Positions 1-12,549 of a stretch of 64,000 bases of DNA are shown here, piece after piece. Each line of letters opens with the position of its first letter. Position 1 is the stretch's first letter. Both the position numbers and the translations under genes were made by a program. This DNA comes from Erythroxylum novogranatense (taxonomy: Eukaryota; Streptophyta; Magnoliopsida; Malpighiales; Erythroxylaceae): NCBI GenBank assembly GCA_029891385.1, contig CM057231.1, forward strand, positions 70,400,976 to 70,464,975, in the 5' to 3' direction. The notes under the pieces were generated by a model that made no database searches, had not been told where the DNA came from, and was given only the letters and a program-made list of their open reading frames with translations.

Positions 1-1255
1 AGTCGTTACATAAATTTTAATATAATAATTACAGATTATATCAAAATTCTAGCAATGGGTTTACAATAAGCGATCTAATGAATACATTAAAATAATCTTT
101 TACAATACCAGTGGGTTCATATACAAATAATCGAAGAATAAGATTATCTATACACAAAACCTAAATTAATTAATATGGGATAACACAATCAATTTCTAAT
201 GAGAGAAAGAAATAATAAAAATGGTGAAATACACTTACCTGGGTTGTCGACATTGATGTCACCTTCGAATAAGCATTGGGACATTACCCCTCCATGATTC
301 TCCAAATGATCATAGCTTTGCCCCTTAAAAAAATGTCCCACCAAAACCCCTTCTCTACTCTTACTATTGTGCCTCCTATCCTATGTGCTACTATTCTCTT
401 TTTTTTTTATTTGTTGGTACACCTATATTATTCAAGCCCCTCGTTTACCCTATCTGCTACTGTGCGTTTTAATTAAGATGTCTGCATTAAATGTAGACGT
501 TCCAATCTACTGTCGCGTCATTTCAACCTTAGTGTGCTCGTTTACTTCTACGTCATTTTCTCTCCATGCTTCCACCTACTGCGTTGCATTTTGTTCCTTG
601 CTTTTGCACTGTGTATTCACCTTATCATGCTTCCTATCTGTTGAGCTATCTGTTGCTTTCTCCAATTGTTTTATTTGTGGACCATTAAATTCACGTAGTT
701 GTATGGCAACATGCATGACCATTTACAACTTTGATTCTTCTTTTTTTTTGTTTCCATCTTTCTTTTCTTTTAATTTTCTTCTTCTTGCTCCATGAAGACA
801 AGTAAAAATTAACCCCCAGAAATGGTCCAAATGTTATGCTTTCGACTCACTTAACTTCTTTGCTTCCAAACTATGCCTAAAATGACATATGAGTCAAAGT
901 AAGTATCTTAAGTAATTTCATGTCAATAATACTAAGTGTTATAGACTAATTTCATAACAAATTAAGCACCTATCAATTACTCCCTAATTTTTCCCTAAAA
1001 ACCACCAAACATCCTTATTAATGTTCTTTATTTATGTTTCAAGTAAGGCTATTATATATGGTTTTTTCTTTAACAAAAGGTCACTTACCACTAGTTGTTT
1101 GTTGAGGTTACTAATCCATCTTACATTCTAAATTATACAAGACATTAAAAAGGAGATAAAGTAAATCCATAAGATTCTTCTTCTTGACGTTTCTTCTAAA
1201 TATTTTTTTCAATAATGAAACCTATTTCAACCTTCTTAATTTTCTATTGATTTGT
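1..1255. other. Left flank, no confident gene
   Basis: AT-rich sequence with pyrimidine-rich tracts. Reading frames here are short and resemble no family I know. On the minus strand, roughly 430 down to 242, an open stretch without its own ATG ends ...LFEGDINVDNP just before a good splice donor (CCAG then gtaagtg, minus strand). It could be a fragment of an exon. I could not assign it, and a homology search of that stretch would decide. Confidence 0.4.
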
Positions 1256-3819
1256 TGTAACATCCCGTCACCGATGGGATGGATACAGCTCATTGCATTC
1301 GTATTTGGCATGTGCATGCATTATAAAATTTGTGTATAATTGGCAATGATTTTATTGGCATTCGTACGTACATACATGTATGACATATTCCGATTTGATT
1401 TGGATAATTTGAATTTGGAGATGATTAGGACATGTGTGATAATTAGGTCAAAATAGGCTCGAGGATTGAATTTGAGTTAGAAATGAAAGTTAGGAAGTTG
1501 AATTATGAAATTGGAGTATATGATAATAAGTTTTCTATTTTTGAGGATTTATAGGAATTTTTCTAGAATTTTCGGAGCAATAGGCCCGGACCGGAAAATT
1601 GATCAATGACTGGTTATTTGAATGTCCGGTTCCGAAATTGATTATCCAATGGCTCAGACAGGTTAGAAATTCGAATTGAGGAATTAGGGTTTAGTCGTTG
1701 GAATTCGGGAGAAATTAGAATTGAAATTAGTTTGAAATTTGTTGGATTTGGATGGTGGAAATTCTATTAATAAACAAGCCCTTGTTCCTTTGATATTTAA
1801 ACCCTTACTCTTTGAAATCTTTCTCTTCCGAAGCTTTCTCCTTCTTCTTCGTGATCTTCTTTCTTTGGATTGCTACTCGATTTCTTTGTGCCAATTGCTT
1901 TCTTCTTTTGTCATTGATCATTCCTTTGGCTTGGAAAAGAATAGAGAAGTTGATGGAATTTTATTTGGTGATAGCCGTGGGTGTCGATGATCTTGGAGTT
2001 GAGAAATCCTTGAAGATTTGAGGTTATAAATCAAGTAAGTTACTTATCTTGTCTCTTATGGTTTGATTATTTGATTTATAAAGTTGTTTGAATGATTTAG
2101 TTGGTATATTAAAGGATTTGTGAGTTAGGGTTTCGATAGGGGTTTCGGTGATTTTAGGGTTTAGATTTGGGAAAATGATTGTTTGATGAAATAGAAGCTA
2201 AATTAGTTGTATGATATGTATGGAATTATTTAGGAGTGATTTGTGAGGAAAAAACCTGAATTTGGTGGTGATTCTTGTCGAGAATCTGAGTTTTAAGGTT
2301 TTAGGGCGTGTTTATAGTTACATACGCTGACGTCTGAAAGAACACGCCTTGCGGTGAGCGAATGCTTCGCACTCCATGCGTGCGTGGAAAGCGCGCTTGT
2401 GGCGGATGGACGACATGAAATCATAGCGTCTGTGATGTGCGTCATGACGAAGATCGTGAGAGCACCATGACGAAAGATCGATCATGGCGAGGAATCTTGA
2501 TTAATGAAATTGGAGGTTTTAAGAATGGGATTTAGGAATTTGATGGTTCATTAATTATGGATTAAATTCAATTTGGAATTATGAATTGAGAATTTGAAGT
2601 TGAGATCGGAAATTTGAATTTGTGTCGGAAATGTCATAACACGTATAGTACGTACATTATTCAATTCATATGCATCATGGAATATGGAAATTAACATAAT
2701 TAGTAATGCTATTTATATTTTGATTGTTATAGCGGCTCAAGTGGATCGTAGATCATCGGGCGTGGCGAGACTTCCAATGATGGCTCGGAAGTTACGAGGT
2801 GAGTAACCTAGTTGGTTTCTCAACCTTTATGTGTTTAATTTTATGCAAATATGCCGTGTGGAGTTAGGGCGGGCTATATGTGTTTGATTTGATTGATTAG
2901 GACCACGGGTGTTAGGGATATTTGAATGTGATATAGAAGTGTTGATTGTGCATAAATTGTTCATAATTGATTTCAAATGGTGAGAATTAGGTATATGGGA
3001 TTCTAATATGATGCATGTATTGTAAAGTGGACATGTGCATACATGCATATGATATGATCGATAAAGCGATTGTGACCGGTGTAGCCAGCATATTGAGCTT
3101 TAAGCTCAGCGCGCGAGCTTCATGCCCAGCGATTTCTGAGCTTCGCTTCAGCGGATTAGGGCTTTTGAGCCCAATGTTTACTGAGCCTATGGCTCAGCGT
3201 ATATGAGTTGATGTAGCAGGTCACAACAGAAAATGAAAGAGTCACATGCACATTGCATATATGAATGATTACATGTGAATTGTGTGAAGGCATATCGCCT
3301 TATAAAGGTGAAGTTATTTGCATGTGATGTCTTGAATGTGATAATATGCGATATTATGTGATTATGCGTATATGCATGAGTTAGGTGAACCATCAATGAT
3401 GGTTACTCATTGAGTTTATAAACTCACCCAAATTGCGACTATTTTGAGACGCGATAGTTTGACTTCTAGCTCGGTCGGTGAGACTTCTGCTGTGTGTATT
3501 GCGGTGAGAGGAGCATGGCCCACAGGTCTGTCAGCTGGGGATCTTTTGGGGGTATTTTGTGGATGACTTATGTAGGAGCTATGTTAGTCCTTTTGGGTGC
3601 GTCTGGATGTATATATATCTGTTGATGATGTATTGCGATTTCATGAATGAATGGAAATGAATCTTTTGGTTTTAAATTCTAGCGAATTTGATATTCTTTT
3701 CTTTGTATGGATGCCATGAGGTTATAGAAATGATAGTTTGGTAGTGCACCCTCGTTGTAGGTTGTGCATCAGTGCGACCTACAGGCGACCGGTGTATACT
3801 CTACGGTGAGGCGTATATA
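1256..3819 (+). repeat. 5' LTR of Tekay/Del-like element 1
   Basis: It matches 8301-10869 along its whole length and starts with TG. Its end is inferred by alignment: the second copy ends GCGCTTACA before TTAGGTGGTATC, while this one reads GCGTATATA. It holds a GC-rich, CpG-dense block at about 2318-2440 and a cluster of stem-loops at 3094-3197. Differences from the second copy are mainly small indels beside CG or C-rich sites. Confidence 0.88.
3090..3197 (+). promoter_or_regulatory. Cluster of short stem-loops in LTR (element 1)
   Basis: Consecutive short inverted repeats are visible: TGAGCTTTAAGCTCA at 3094-3108, GGGCT-TTTG-AGCCC at 3159-3172, and CTGAGCC-TAT-GGCTCAG at 3181-3197. Two more (around 3115-3127 and 3138-3151) are imperfect here, but the second LTR has a better version of one of them (GAGC-TTTAC-GCTC near 10190). 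The loops differ and most stems are built from AGC/GCT. The position in the downstream part of the LTR suggests they lie in the transcript leader. The function is unknown. Confidence 0.6.
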
Positions 3820-3824
3820 TTAGG

Positions 3825-3835
3825 TGGTATCGAGC
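3825..3835 (+). other. Primer binding site, element 1
   Basis: TGGTATCGAGC lies six bases after the LTR end. It resembles the initiator-methionine tRNA primer site TGGTATCAGAGC but lacks one base. The same shortened form occurs in the other long chromovirus (26652) and after the second LTR here (about 10875). Confidence 0.75.
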
Positions 3836-3989
3836 GTGGTTTGGCATCTTTTGGGCATAGTATATTTTAGGCTTGAATTTAAATACGAAAAGCAAGAAAT
3901 TGATCAGATTGTGACTTTATTGTAGGTCATCCATTTTTGGTGATCAAGTTGATCAACCAATGACCAGGATCGATCGGAGGCAGTAGAGT

Positions 3990-4860
3990 CTTACATGCCG
4001 ATGTTTGAGGCGACCTCGGTAGTTCCGTGAGGCGGAGCGGAGGTATGATCGCTAACGTAGCGAAATTTGTCATTCTCTGGCCTGAGACCTCTTGGTGAGG
4101 TTGGTTGGAAGGACCGGCGGGTCTGATCGGATGGATTCACGACCACGAGGGCGCCGATTATCTTGTTTCTTTGCTCGAGGTCCGAACTTATCGGTGGTGG
4201 AAGGCTGTCGGGTAGTTCCACCGGGCCGTGTGTGTTGACTTGGGCTGACTTTACGGGGGCTTTAGAGACAATTTTATGCGAGGAGTATTTTGATATGAAG
4301 GTCGGGACTTTTTAGAGTTGAGGCGAGGATGCGATGTGATGGCGGATTATGAGATCAGTTTAATGAGTGTCGGCGTATCGTCTGTTTTGATTACCTCCGA
4401 GGGTGATAGGTGCGGGAGATTTGAGGAGGCTGAATCTGGATATTCGTGCAGTTAGCCCGATCGAGATATAGGTACCTTTGTGGAGATGAGATCATTGCTT
4501 TGTCGAGTTGAAGCTGACTCTTAAAAATGATAGAGCGAGAATGGTCAAGGATCTGAGGTAGAGATCCGATGTGATCGGGGTAGCTCGGTAGGAGCACGAG
4601 CGACGTCGAGCGAGTTTAGATCGGTGGGGATTGAACGATCGGGTTTTAGTCGGAGAGGAGATTTGGATAGATTGGCGTTGGTAGCGATAGTGGTGGCGGA
4701 GGGCGGTCGAACTTTGCCGTCTGTATACATTGTGATAAGAGCACGATGGAAGTCTTGGCAAGTGACGAGGGCTTGTTTAGCTTGTGGTTCGATGGACCAT
4801 ATGATCGAGGAATTGTCCTTTGACTTTGGGAGTTCGATCATTTGCTAGTGGGAGAAGTGG
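3990..4860 (+). pseudogene. gag remnant of Tekay/Del-like element 1
   Basis: Broken reading frames still show capsid-like stretches, such as WADFTGALETILCEEYFDM near 4240-4300, and a decayed zinc knuckle read as CLACGSMDHM near 4770-4800 (C-x2-C then H, last Cys lost). Frame changes and stops occur throughout. Gag would form the particle and bind element RNA. This copy cannot make an intact protein as sequenced. The same N-terminal stretch is duplicated at 10990-11267. Confidence 0.6.
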
Positions 4861-5049
4861 TAGTAGCTTCGACGGTGCTGTCAGCAGAGCGTGGCGGTGG
4901 ACTGGATTTAGGGCGAGGCAAAGCCGGGGTAAGCGGAGATTCTTTGTGGGGAGAGAGGGACGACGGCGGAGCGCAGATCCAGAGCCGAGGTCTATGCCGC
5001 TGACCGAGCGGGGAGGCCGAGGATTCTCGGAGGTTGTTGCGAGTTTGCT

Positions 5050-8000
5050 TCTCTCTCGATATAGAGGTGTATGCATTGATAGATCCGGGGTCCGCGTTCA
5101 TTTATTACCGCATGTGGCATGTAGATTGCATGTGGATAGGGAGATGTTCTGATATGGGTTGCGGTGAGTACACTTTGGGTAGTACCCTTGCTTTAGGTGA
5201 ATCTGCGGGGATGCCCGATTGGGTAGATTGGTGATATTGAGTGCCGATTTGATTGTGTTACCCTTGAGATTGATTTGATTTTGGGATGGATTGGCTCACT
5301 TGTCCATAGGGCTATTTTGGATTGTTATACCAGGAGGTAGTATTGGAGTCTCTGGTCGGTAGAAATTTGTTTTGAGTGATAGTCGGTGATGCCAGCGGGA
5401 TGATTTCATTTGTGAGTGCTTTGAGGTTGACGAGAGGTGGTTGTGAGGCTTATTTGGCGCATGTGGTGGACTCAGAGTGCGGCGAGAGGTTGCGAGATGT
5501 CCTGATCGGGGAGTTCTAGATGTGTTTCAGGAGTTCTGGGTTTCTTGCGGATTGGGAGGCGAGTTGAGATAGACCTCGTTCAGTGCCGCTCTATATCAAT
5601 ACCTTCCATATGGGATGGCACGGTGGGCGAGGGAGCAAACTCGACTTGGGAGTTATTGGATAAGGGGTTCATCGGTAGAGTGTTTCACCGTGGGAGCTCG
5701 GTGTTGTTTGTGAAGAAGAAGGATGGGACTATGAGACTTTGCATCGACTATAGGCTGACTTAATCAGTTCTTGTTAAGAATAAGTACCCTTTGCCTAGGA
5801 TCGATGACTTATTTGATCGATTCACGAGGGCTCGGTGTTCACTAAGTTGGATTTGAGATCCGGTTATTATCGATTGAGGATCGCGAGGCCGATGTGCCTA
5901 AGAGCCCTTTAGGAGCGGTATGGGCATTCTGAGTTCTTAGTGATGCCGTTCGGGTTGACTAATGGCGGCAGCCTTTATGGCCTTGATGAATGGGTTTTCA
6001 GCCATACACGGATCGGTTTGTGATCGTATTCATTGATGATATTCGGGTGTATTGAGTTCTAGACAAGAGCATACGAGCATTTGAGGATAGTGTTGCATTA
6101 TGAGGGATAGGCATTGTATGCCAAATTCACCAAGTGTGAATTTTGGCTGGATGAGTGGTGTTCTAGGTCATATCGTGTCGGTGAGGTATCGGGTGGATCC
6201 TCACAAGATTGAGGCGATGAAGAGTTGGGAGATTCCGAGGCGATGTCGAGTTGAGAGTTTTTCGGATTGGCGGATATTACGGAGGTTTGTCGAGGGTTCT
6301 CGATGATCTTCGCCCTTGTGAAGACTTCGAGGAAGGAGTAGCCTTGAGTTGACGAAGGAGTTTCGATGAGTTGATACATCGGTTGGCGGCGGCGCGTGTT
6401 AACCTTGCCTTGAGCATGAGGATTTGAGGTGTTGATGATGCTTGCGGAGGTTTAAGTGTGTGTTGATGCGGCATGGGAGAGTCATCAGCGTCGCTTGAGA
6501 TAGTTGAGAGCCCGTGAGGTAATTATCATGCGTGATTTGGATTTAGCGGTTTATTTGCTCACGAAGATCGGAGACATTACTATGGGGAGGCGTTCCAGAT
6601 CTTCACCGATCATAAGAGTTTGAGATACTTGTTGAGTCGGCGAGCTGAATCGAAGCGAAGGAGATGGTTAAATGTTTAAGGATTCTGTTGCCTTGACTAT
6701 CGAGTACCACCGAGGAAGGCGATGTGGTGGCTGATGCATTGAGTAGGAGATCGCATGGTAGTGCATTTCAGTTCGAGTTTCGAGGTTGCGTGCTTAGTTC
6801 GATTGAGAGCTCTCAATGTGCGGATGGATTTGAGTCGGGAGGAGCTCTGATGGCGACCTTCGAGGCGAGGCCAGATGTGCATGATCGGATCGGGAGAGTT
6901 CGGGATCGGGATCGGTATTGGTGAGGCCCGATGGATAGAGTCGGATCGGGATGGCGATCGAGTTTGGTGAGGATGGTACTTTGTGGATGGGCGGAGGTTG
7001 TGTGTTCTGATATAGATGATTTGAGGCGGGAGATTTTGGAGGAGGCTCATTTGGCTGCTTATACCATGCATCCTGGTGTCACCAAGATGTATCGCTCTTA
7101 AGTTACATTTACGGTGGCGGGTATGAAGAGGCATGTGGCGTATATTTCTCGGTGTTTGACGTGCCAGCAGGTTAAGGCTGAGCACCAGGCCCCAGTCGGG
7201 ATATTGTATTTGTTGCTCATTCCGGAGTAGAAATGGGAGCGTATTACGATGGATTTTATTATGGGGTTGCCGGGGCCTTGAAGCGGTGATCTTATCTGGT
7301 CATAGTGGACCGATTATTCAATCGGCTCACTTTTTGCCGATGAGGAGAGTAATACCCTCGATCAGTTGGTCGAAATATGTAGCGAAGATAGTTCAAGCGC
7401 ATGGGTCCCGATTTCGATAGTGTCGAGATAGGGATCCCATTTACTTGAGGTTACGGAGGAGCTGCGATCGACTATGGGTACGAGTTGAACTTGACACATC
7501 GTTTCATCCTCGAATGATGGACAGAGTGAGAGGACTATTGATCGTTGAGGATATGTTGAGAGCCCGTGTGTTGGAGTTAGAGGTGTATGGGATCGATATT
7601 TGCCTCTCGCAGAGTTTGCTTATAATAATCAGTACCAGAGCAGCATTGGGATGGCATCGTACGAGGCACTCTATGGGAGACCGTGTAGATCCCCTCTTTA
7701 CTGGGATGAAGAGGGTATGAGGATGTTAGAGGTCCCGAGTGATCCAGACCTTGTTGATAAGATCTGATTGATTAGTCACATCAATGGCTCGAAGATGGCG
7801 GAAGAGTTATGTGGATCGACATCGGAGAGAGATGGAGTATCTTTGTGGGAGATAGAGTGTTCCTCGAGTGTCTCCGTGGAGAGGAGTTCTCGATTTGGCC
7901 GTAGGGGCAAGTTGAGTCCTCGGTATATTGGTCCAGTGTAAGATTACCGGCGGATCGGATGTTGGGCGTATAGATTAGCCTTCTTAGAGTGAGATGTCTC

Positions 8001-8270
8001 GGTTGCATGGCGTCTTTCATGTGAGCATGCTTGGAGATATCGATCTGACCCGACCCATGTGATTCCTATCAGGAGGTAGAGATAGCGATCTCGAAGTTAT
8101 GTTGAGGAGCGGTGCGGATTATTGGATCATGGTCAAACAATTGAGATCGGGGTGATTCCATTGGTGAAAGTCCTTTGGAAAAATCACTCATCGTAGGAGG
8201 CGACTTGGGAGGCCGAGGAGCACGAGGAGGCGGTACCCTCATCTGTTTGATCGGTCGGTAAGAAAATTTC
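5050..8270 (+). pseudogene. pol remnant: protease, RT, RNase H, integrase, chromodomain
   Basis: In order: protease motif ALIDPGSAF near 5070-5100; RT segments [18 protein letters not shown] near 5700-5755, [12 protein letters not shown] near 5785-5820, [16 protein letters not shown] near 5920-5965 and FIDDIRVY (YxDD-type site) near 6030; RNase H segment [15 protein letters not shown] near 6590-6640 and VADALSRR near 6727; integrase zinc region with HPGV near 7065-7080 and CLTCQQVKAEH near 7155-7185, then MDFIMGLP near 7250-7275 and YEALYGRP near 7660-7685; a tail near 8160-8250 (EATWEAEEH) resembles the end of a chromodomain. The fragments lie in different frames with many stops. They belong to the Tekay/Del type, whose chromodomain is thought to steer integration to heterochromatin. 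Confidence 0.75.
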
Positions 8271-8287
8271 GGGATGAAATTTTATTT

Positions 8288-8299
8288 AGGAGGGGAGAA
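8288..8299 (+). other. Polypurine tract, element 1
   Basis: AGGAGGGGAGAA lies directly before the second LTR (T of TGTAAC at 8301), where plus-strand DNA synthesis would be primed. Confidence 0.8.
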
Positions 8300-8300
8300 T

Positions 8301-10869
8301 TGTAACATCCCGTCACCGATGGGATGGATACAGTTCATTGCATTCGTATTTGGCATATGCATGCATTATAGAATTTGTGTATAATTGGCAATGATTTTAT
8401 TGGCATTAAATGCATACATACATGTATGACATATTCGATTTGATTTGGATAATTTGAATTTGGAGATGATTAGGACATGTGTGATAATTAGGTCAAAATA
8501 GGCTCGAGTTGAATTTGAGTTAGAAATGAAAGTTAGGAAGTTGAATTATGAAATTGGGTATATGATAATAAGTTTTCTATTTTGAGGATTTATAGGAATT
8601 TTTCTAGAATTTTGAAGCAATAGACCGGATAGGAAAATTGATCAATGATGGTTATTTGAATGTCGGTTCGAAATTGATTATCGATGGCTCGGACAGGTTA
8701 GAAATTGAATTGAGGAATTAAGGTTTAATCGTTGGAATTGGGAGAAATTAGAATTGAAATTAGTTTGAAATTTGTTCGGATTTGGGTGGTGGAAATTCTA
8801 TTAGCCAAACAAGCCACTTGTTCCTTTGATATTTAAACCCTTACTCTTTGAAATCTTTCTCTTCCACGAAGCTTTCTCCTTCTTCTTCATGATCTTCTTT
8901 CTTTGGATTGCTACTCGATTTCTTTGTGCCAATTGCTTTCTTCTTTTGTCATTGATCATTCCTTTGGCTTGGAAAAGAATAGAGAAAGTTGATGGAATTT
9001 TATTTGGTGATAGCCGTGGGTGTCGATGATCTTGGAGTTGAGAAATCCTTGAAGATTTGAGGTTATAAATCAAGTAAGTTACTTCTATCTTGTCTCTTAT
9101 GGTTTGATTATTTGATTTATAAAGTTGTTTGAATGATTTAGTTGGTATATTAAAGGATTTGTGAGTTAGGGTTTCCGATAGGGTTTCGGTGATTTTAGGG
9201 TTTAGATTTGGGAAAATGATTGTTTGATGAAATAGAAGCTAAGAATTAGTTGTATGATATGTATGGAATTATTTAGGAGTGATTTGTGAGGAGAAAACTG
9301 AATTTGGTGGTGATTCTTTCGAGAATCGAGTTTTTACGGGTTTTACGGGCGTGTTTATGGTCGCATGCCGTGACGTGCAAAAGAACACGCCAAGTGGCGA
9401 GAATGCTTCGCACTCCATGACGTCAGCGTGGAAGGCGCGGCCTTGGCGGATGATGACGGCGCAAGTCGCAACGTCTGGCGATGTGTGCGTCGCGACGAGA
9501 GATGCGTGGTAATGCAAAGATCCGATGCTTGCCAGGAATCTTGATTAATGAAATTGGAGGTTTTAAGAATGGGATTTAGGAATTTGATGGTTCATTAATT
9601 ATGGATTAAATTCAATTTGGAGATTATGAATTAGAATTTGAAGTTGAGATCGGAAATTTGAATTTGTGTCGAAATGTCATAACACGTATAAATACGTACA
9701 TTATTCAATTCATATGCATCATGGAATATGGAAATTGACATAATTAGTAATGCTATTTATATTTTGATTGTTATAGCGGCTCAAGTGGATCGCCGATCAT
9801 CGACGTGGCGAGACTTCCAGTGATGCTTCGGAAGTTACGAGGTGAGTAACCTAGTTGGTTTCTCAACCTTTATGTGTTTAATTTTATGCAAATATGCCGT
9901 GTGGAGTTAAGGCCGGGCTATATGTGTTTGATTTGATTGATTAGGACCACGGGTGTTGGGATATTTGACTGTGATATAGAAGTGTTGATTGTGCATAAAT
10001 TGTTCATAATTGATTTCAAATGGTAAGAATTAGGTATATGGGATTCTAATATGATGCATGTATTGTAAAGTGGACATGTGCATACATGTATAATAGTATG
10101 ATCAGATAAAGGCGATTGTGACGGTGTATGCCGTATTGAGCTTTAAGCTCAACGCAGAGGCTTCATGCCCAACGATTTGCGAGCTTTACGCTCAGCGGAT
10201 TAGGCTTTTGAGCCCATGTTTACTGAGCCTATGGCTCAGCGATATGAGTTCAAAGCACGGTCACAACAACGAAAATGAAAGAGTCACATGCACATTGCAT
10301 ATATGAATGATTACATGTGAATTGTGTGAAAGGCACATCGCCTTATAAAGGTGAAGTTGATTGCATGTGATGTCTTGAATGTGATAATATGCGATATTAT
10401 GTGATTATGCAGATATGCATGAGTTAGGTGAACCATCGATGATGGTTACTCATTGAGTTTCATAAACTCACCCAAATTGCGACTATTTTCGAGATGACGA
10501 TAGTTTGACTTCTAGCTCCGGTCAGTGAGACTTATCCTGCTGTGTGTGCCGGTGAGAGGAGCATGGCCCACAGGTCTGTCAGCTGGGGATCTTTTGGGGG
10601 TATTTTGTGGATGACTTATGTAGAAGCTATGTTAGTCCTTTTTGGTCGCATGAGATGTATATATATATCAATCGATGATGTATTAGCGATTTCATGAATG
10701 AATGGAAATGAATCTTTTGGTTTTAAATTCTAGCGAATTTGATATTACTGCTTTCTTTGTATGGATGCCATGAGGTTATAGAAATGATAGTTTGGTAGCA
10801 CCTCGTTATAGGTTGTGCATCGGTGCGACCCACTGGCGACCGGTGTATACTCTACGGTGAGCGCTTACA
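8301..10869 (+). repeat. Second LTR of Tekay/Del-like element 1
   Basis: A full-length match to 1256-3819 that ends CTTACA. Unlike a normal 3' LTR it is followed by the primer-site region (TTAGGTGGTATCGAGC) and the start of another internal region, so it acts as the shared middle LTR of a tandem pair. Confidence 0.88.
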
Positions 10870-11267
10870 TTAGGTGGTATCGAGCATGGTTTGGCATCTT
10901 TTGGGCATAGTATATTTTAGGCTTGAATTTAAATGCAAAAGAAGAAATTGATCAGATTTGTGACTTTATTGTAGGTCATCTATTTTGGTGATCAAGTTGA
11001 TCAACCAATGACCAAGGATCAATCGGAGCGAGTAGGAGTCTTACGTGCTTGATGTTTGAGGAAGCGACCTCGTAGTTCCCATGAGGCGGGAGCGGAGGTA
11101 TGATCGCTATGCGTGGCGAAATCAGTCGATTTCTGGCGCACAGCACCTGCTGAGGCCGAGGTTGGTTGGAGAGGACCGGCGGGTCTAGATCGATGGATTG
11201 CGACCACGAGGCGCTTGATTATCTTTGCTTCTTTGCTCGAGGTCCCGCTTATCGGTGGTGGAAGGCG
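10870..11267 (+). repeat. Duplicated start of the internal region, truncated
   Basis: It matches 3820 to about 4206, including the primer binding site and the first gag bases, then breaks off at GGAAGGCGG and continues directly into LTR sequence. Most of this second internal region has been deleted. Confidence 0.85.
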
Positions 11268-11455
11268 GTTTCATGAATGAATGGAAATGAATCTTTTGGT
11301 TTTAAATTCTAGCGAATTTGATATTACTGCTTTCTTTGTATGGATGCCATGAGGTTATAGAAATGATAGTTTGGTAGTGCACCCTCGTCGTAGGTTGTGC
11401 ATCGGTACGACCTACGGGCGACCCGGTGTATACTCTACGATGAGGGGGCGCTACA
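11268..11455 (+). repeat. Terminal fragment of a third LTR
   Basis: It matches the last ~180 bp of the LTR (from TTTCATGAATGAATGG) and ends GGCGCTACA, a cleaner LTR terminus than either full copy. It is followed by TTTGC, which nearly matches the TTTGT before position 1256. Confidence 0.85.
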
Positions 11456-11563
11456 TTTGCCTTGTATTTTGATGGAGATATAGTATGATCATTTTGATCC
11501 CATTAGTTAGCTATAAGATATGTTTGGTTTATTCACTATAATTTGTTCAATAACTCATTTGAG

Positions 11564-11830
11564 CTACTTGTTATGAAAATTTTGCCCTTTGATTTCCGTT
11601 ATTTCCTTTGTGTCTTTTATGTTTTCTATAGGTATAAGATAGAAATCTCCACAGATTCCATCCCCCCTTTTATCATTTGACTTTATGATTATTAGTTTAT
11701 TTGGTCGTTCTTCATTTTTTCCCATCTCCATATATATTCTTGCATACTCAATTCTCTTTAATTCATCCATCAGTGTATTGAGACAAATAGGTTTTCCTGA
11801 AGCGCTAGCTAAATAGATTAGGTCTATCAT
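11564..11830 (-). pseudogene. L1-type LINE ORF1-like (DUF4283) remnant
   Basis: An 88-codon open stretch includes IYLASASGKPICLNTLMDE followed by YARIYMEMG. This is the pattern of the plant L1 ORF1/DUF4283 RNA-binding domain, which typically reads LASAIGKP...D...ARV-C-VE. Neither the rest of ORF1 nor a zinc knuckle is recognisable, so it is an isolated fragment. The surrounding 11456-12549 shows nothing else I could identify. It lies just left of a copia insertion. On the other side, also on the minus strand, are L1 endonuclease and RT remnants, but their order does not fit one simple element. Confidence 0.55.
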
Positions 11831-12549
11831 ATTTTAGTATTCCAATAGGATATTATGGAAATTAACCTGAATTGAGATCTTTTATTTCTCGTTTTTGTTT
11901 AACGCTTAATTTTCCTTCCATTTTGTAAGAATAAGGGCTTCCTTGCTACATGTTAAGGTTCTCCTTCAAGTTCTTTGATAACTAATTTTAGCATTGAATC
12001 TAAATATAAATAACCCCCCTTATTAACCAAAGTTTTATTTAGTTTAAGCTTTCCAAAGGATCACTTAGAATATAACTTCATTAAAAGAAAGAATAGGCAT
12101 TTTTGACAAAATAACCTATCGAGTAGATGACCTCGAGCTCCATTTTTTAAAACTTCTAAAGGTAGGGATAGCACTTACATTTCATCAAAGATGGCCTATG
12201 GATACAAATTGAGCTTACCATTTCGGCTACCATATTTTAGGTTTTTTGGATGGTGAAAGGTAATGTTTCAACTGATAATGGTTCAACTCCTTTAATCAAG
12301 TTGAGAATAAGGAGGTTATCAAATCTAGTTTTGGGAGTTATATGACTTGTTTGGTTTATTTAGTTAAATTGGTTCTTGGTGTTGAGGGATTGGCGGGTGT
12401 TTTAAAGTTGATAAGTAAAGGGGTAGGAGGGTGGATAGATGAATCAATTGGGGAGGAGGTCATTTTTTATAGGGAGTTACCCCTTGTAGTGGCTCTGTTG
12501 GCAAAAACATTACACTTAACAGTAACTAATGAAAATGAAGCACATGTGG

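Larger units (their letters stand above)
1256..11455 (+). mobile_element. Ty3/gypsy chromovirus, Tekay/Del-like, with three LTR segments
   Basis: Long LTRs begin TGTAACATCCCGTCACC. The order is LTR (1256-3819), internal region (3820-8300), LTR (8301-10869), a copy of the first ~400 bp of the internal region (10870-11267), and the terminal part of a third LTR (11268-11455) ending CTACA. The flanks are TTTGT before and TTTGC after, an imperfect 5-bp target duplication, so the compound unit appears to sit between the original insertion borders. Gag, protease, RT, RNase H, integrase and chromodomain remnants occur in chromovirus order. LTRs of ~2.56 kb and the tail resembling a chromodomain point to the Tekay/Del clade. 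Every coding segment is broken by shifts or stops, so the element as written cannot encode its proteins. Confidence 0.85.

Noticed and set aside
276..795. Overlapping plus-strand frames of 66 and 142 codons, rich in F, L, S and C
   Set aside because: The composition is that of a translated pyrimidine-rich tract. No domain and no plausible gene context.
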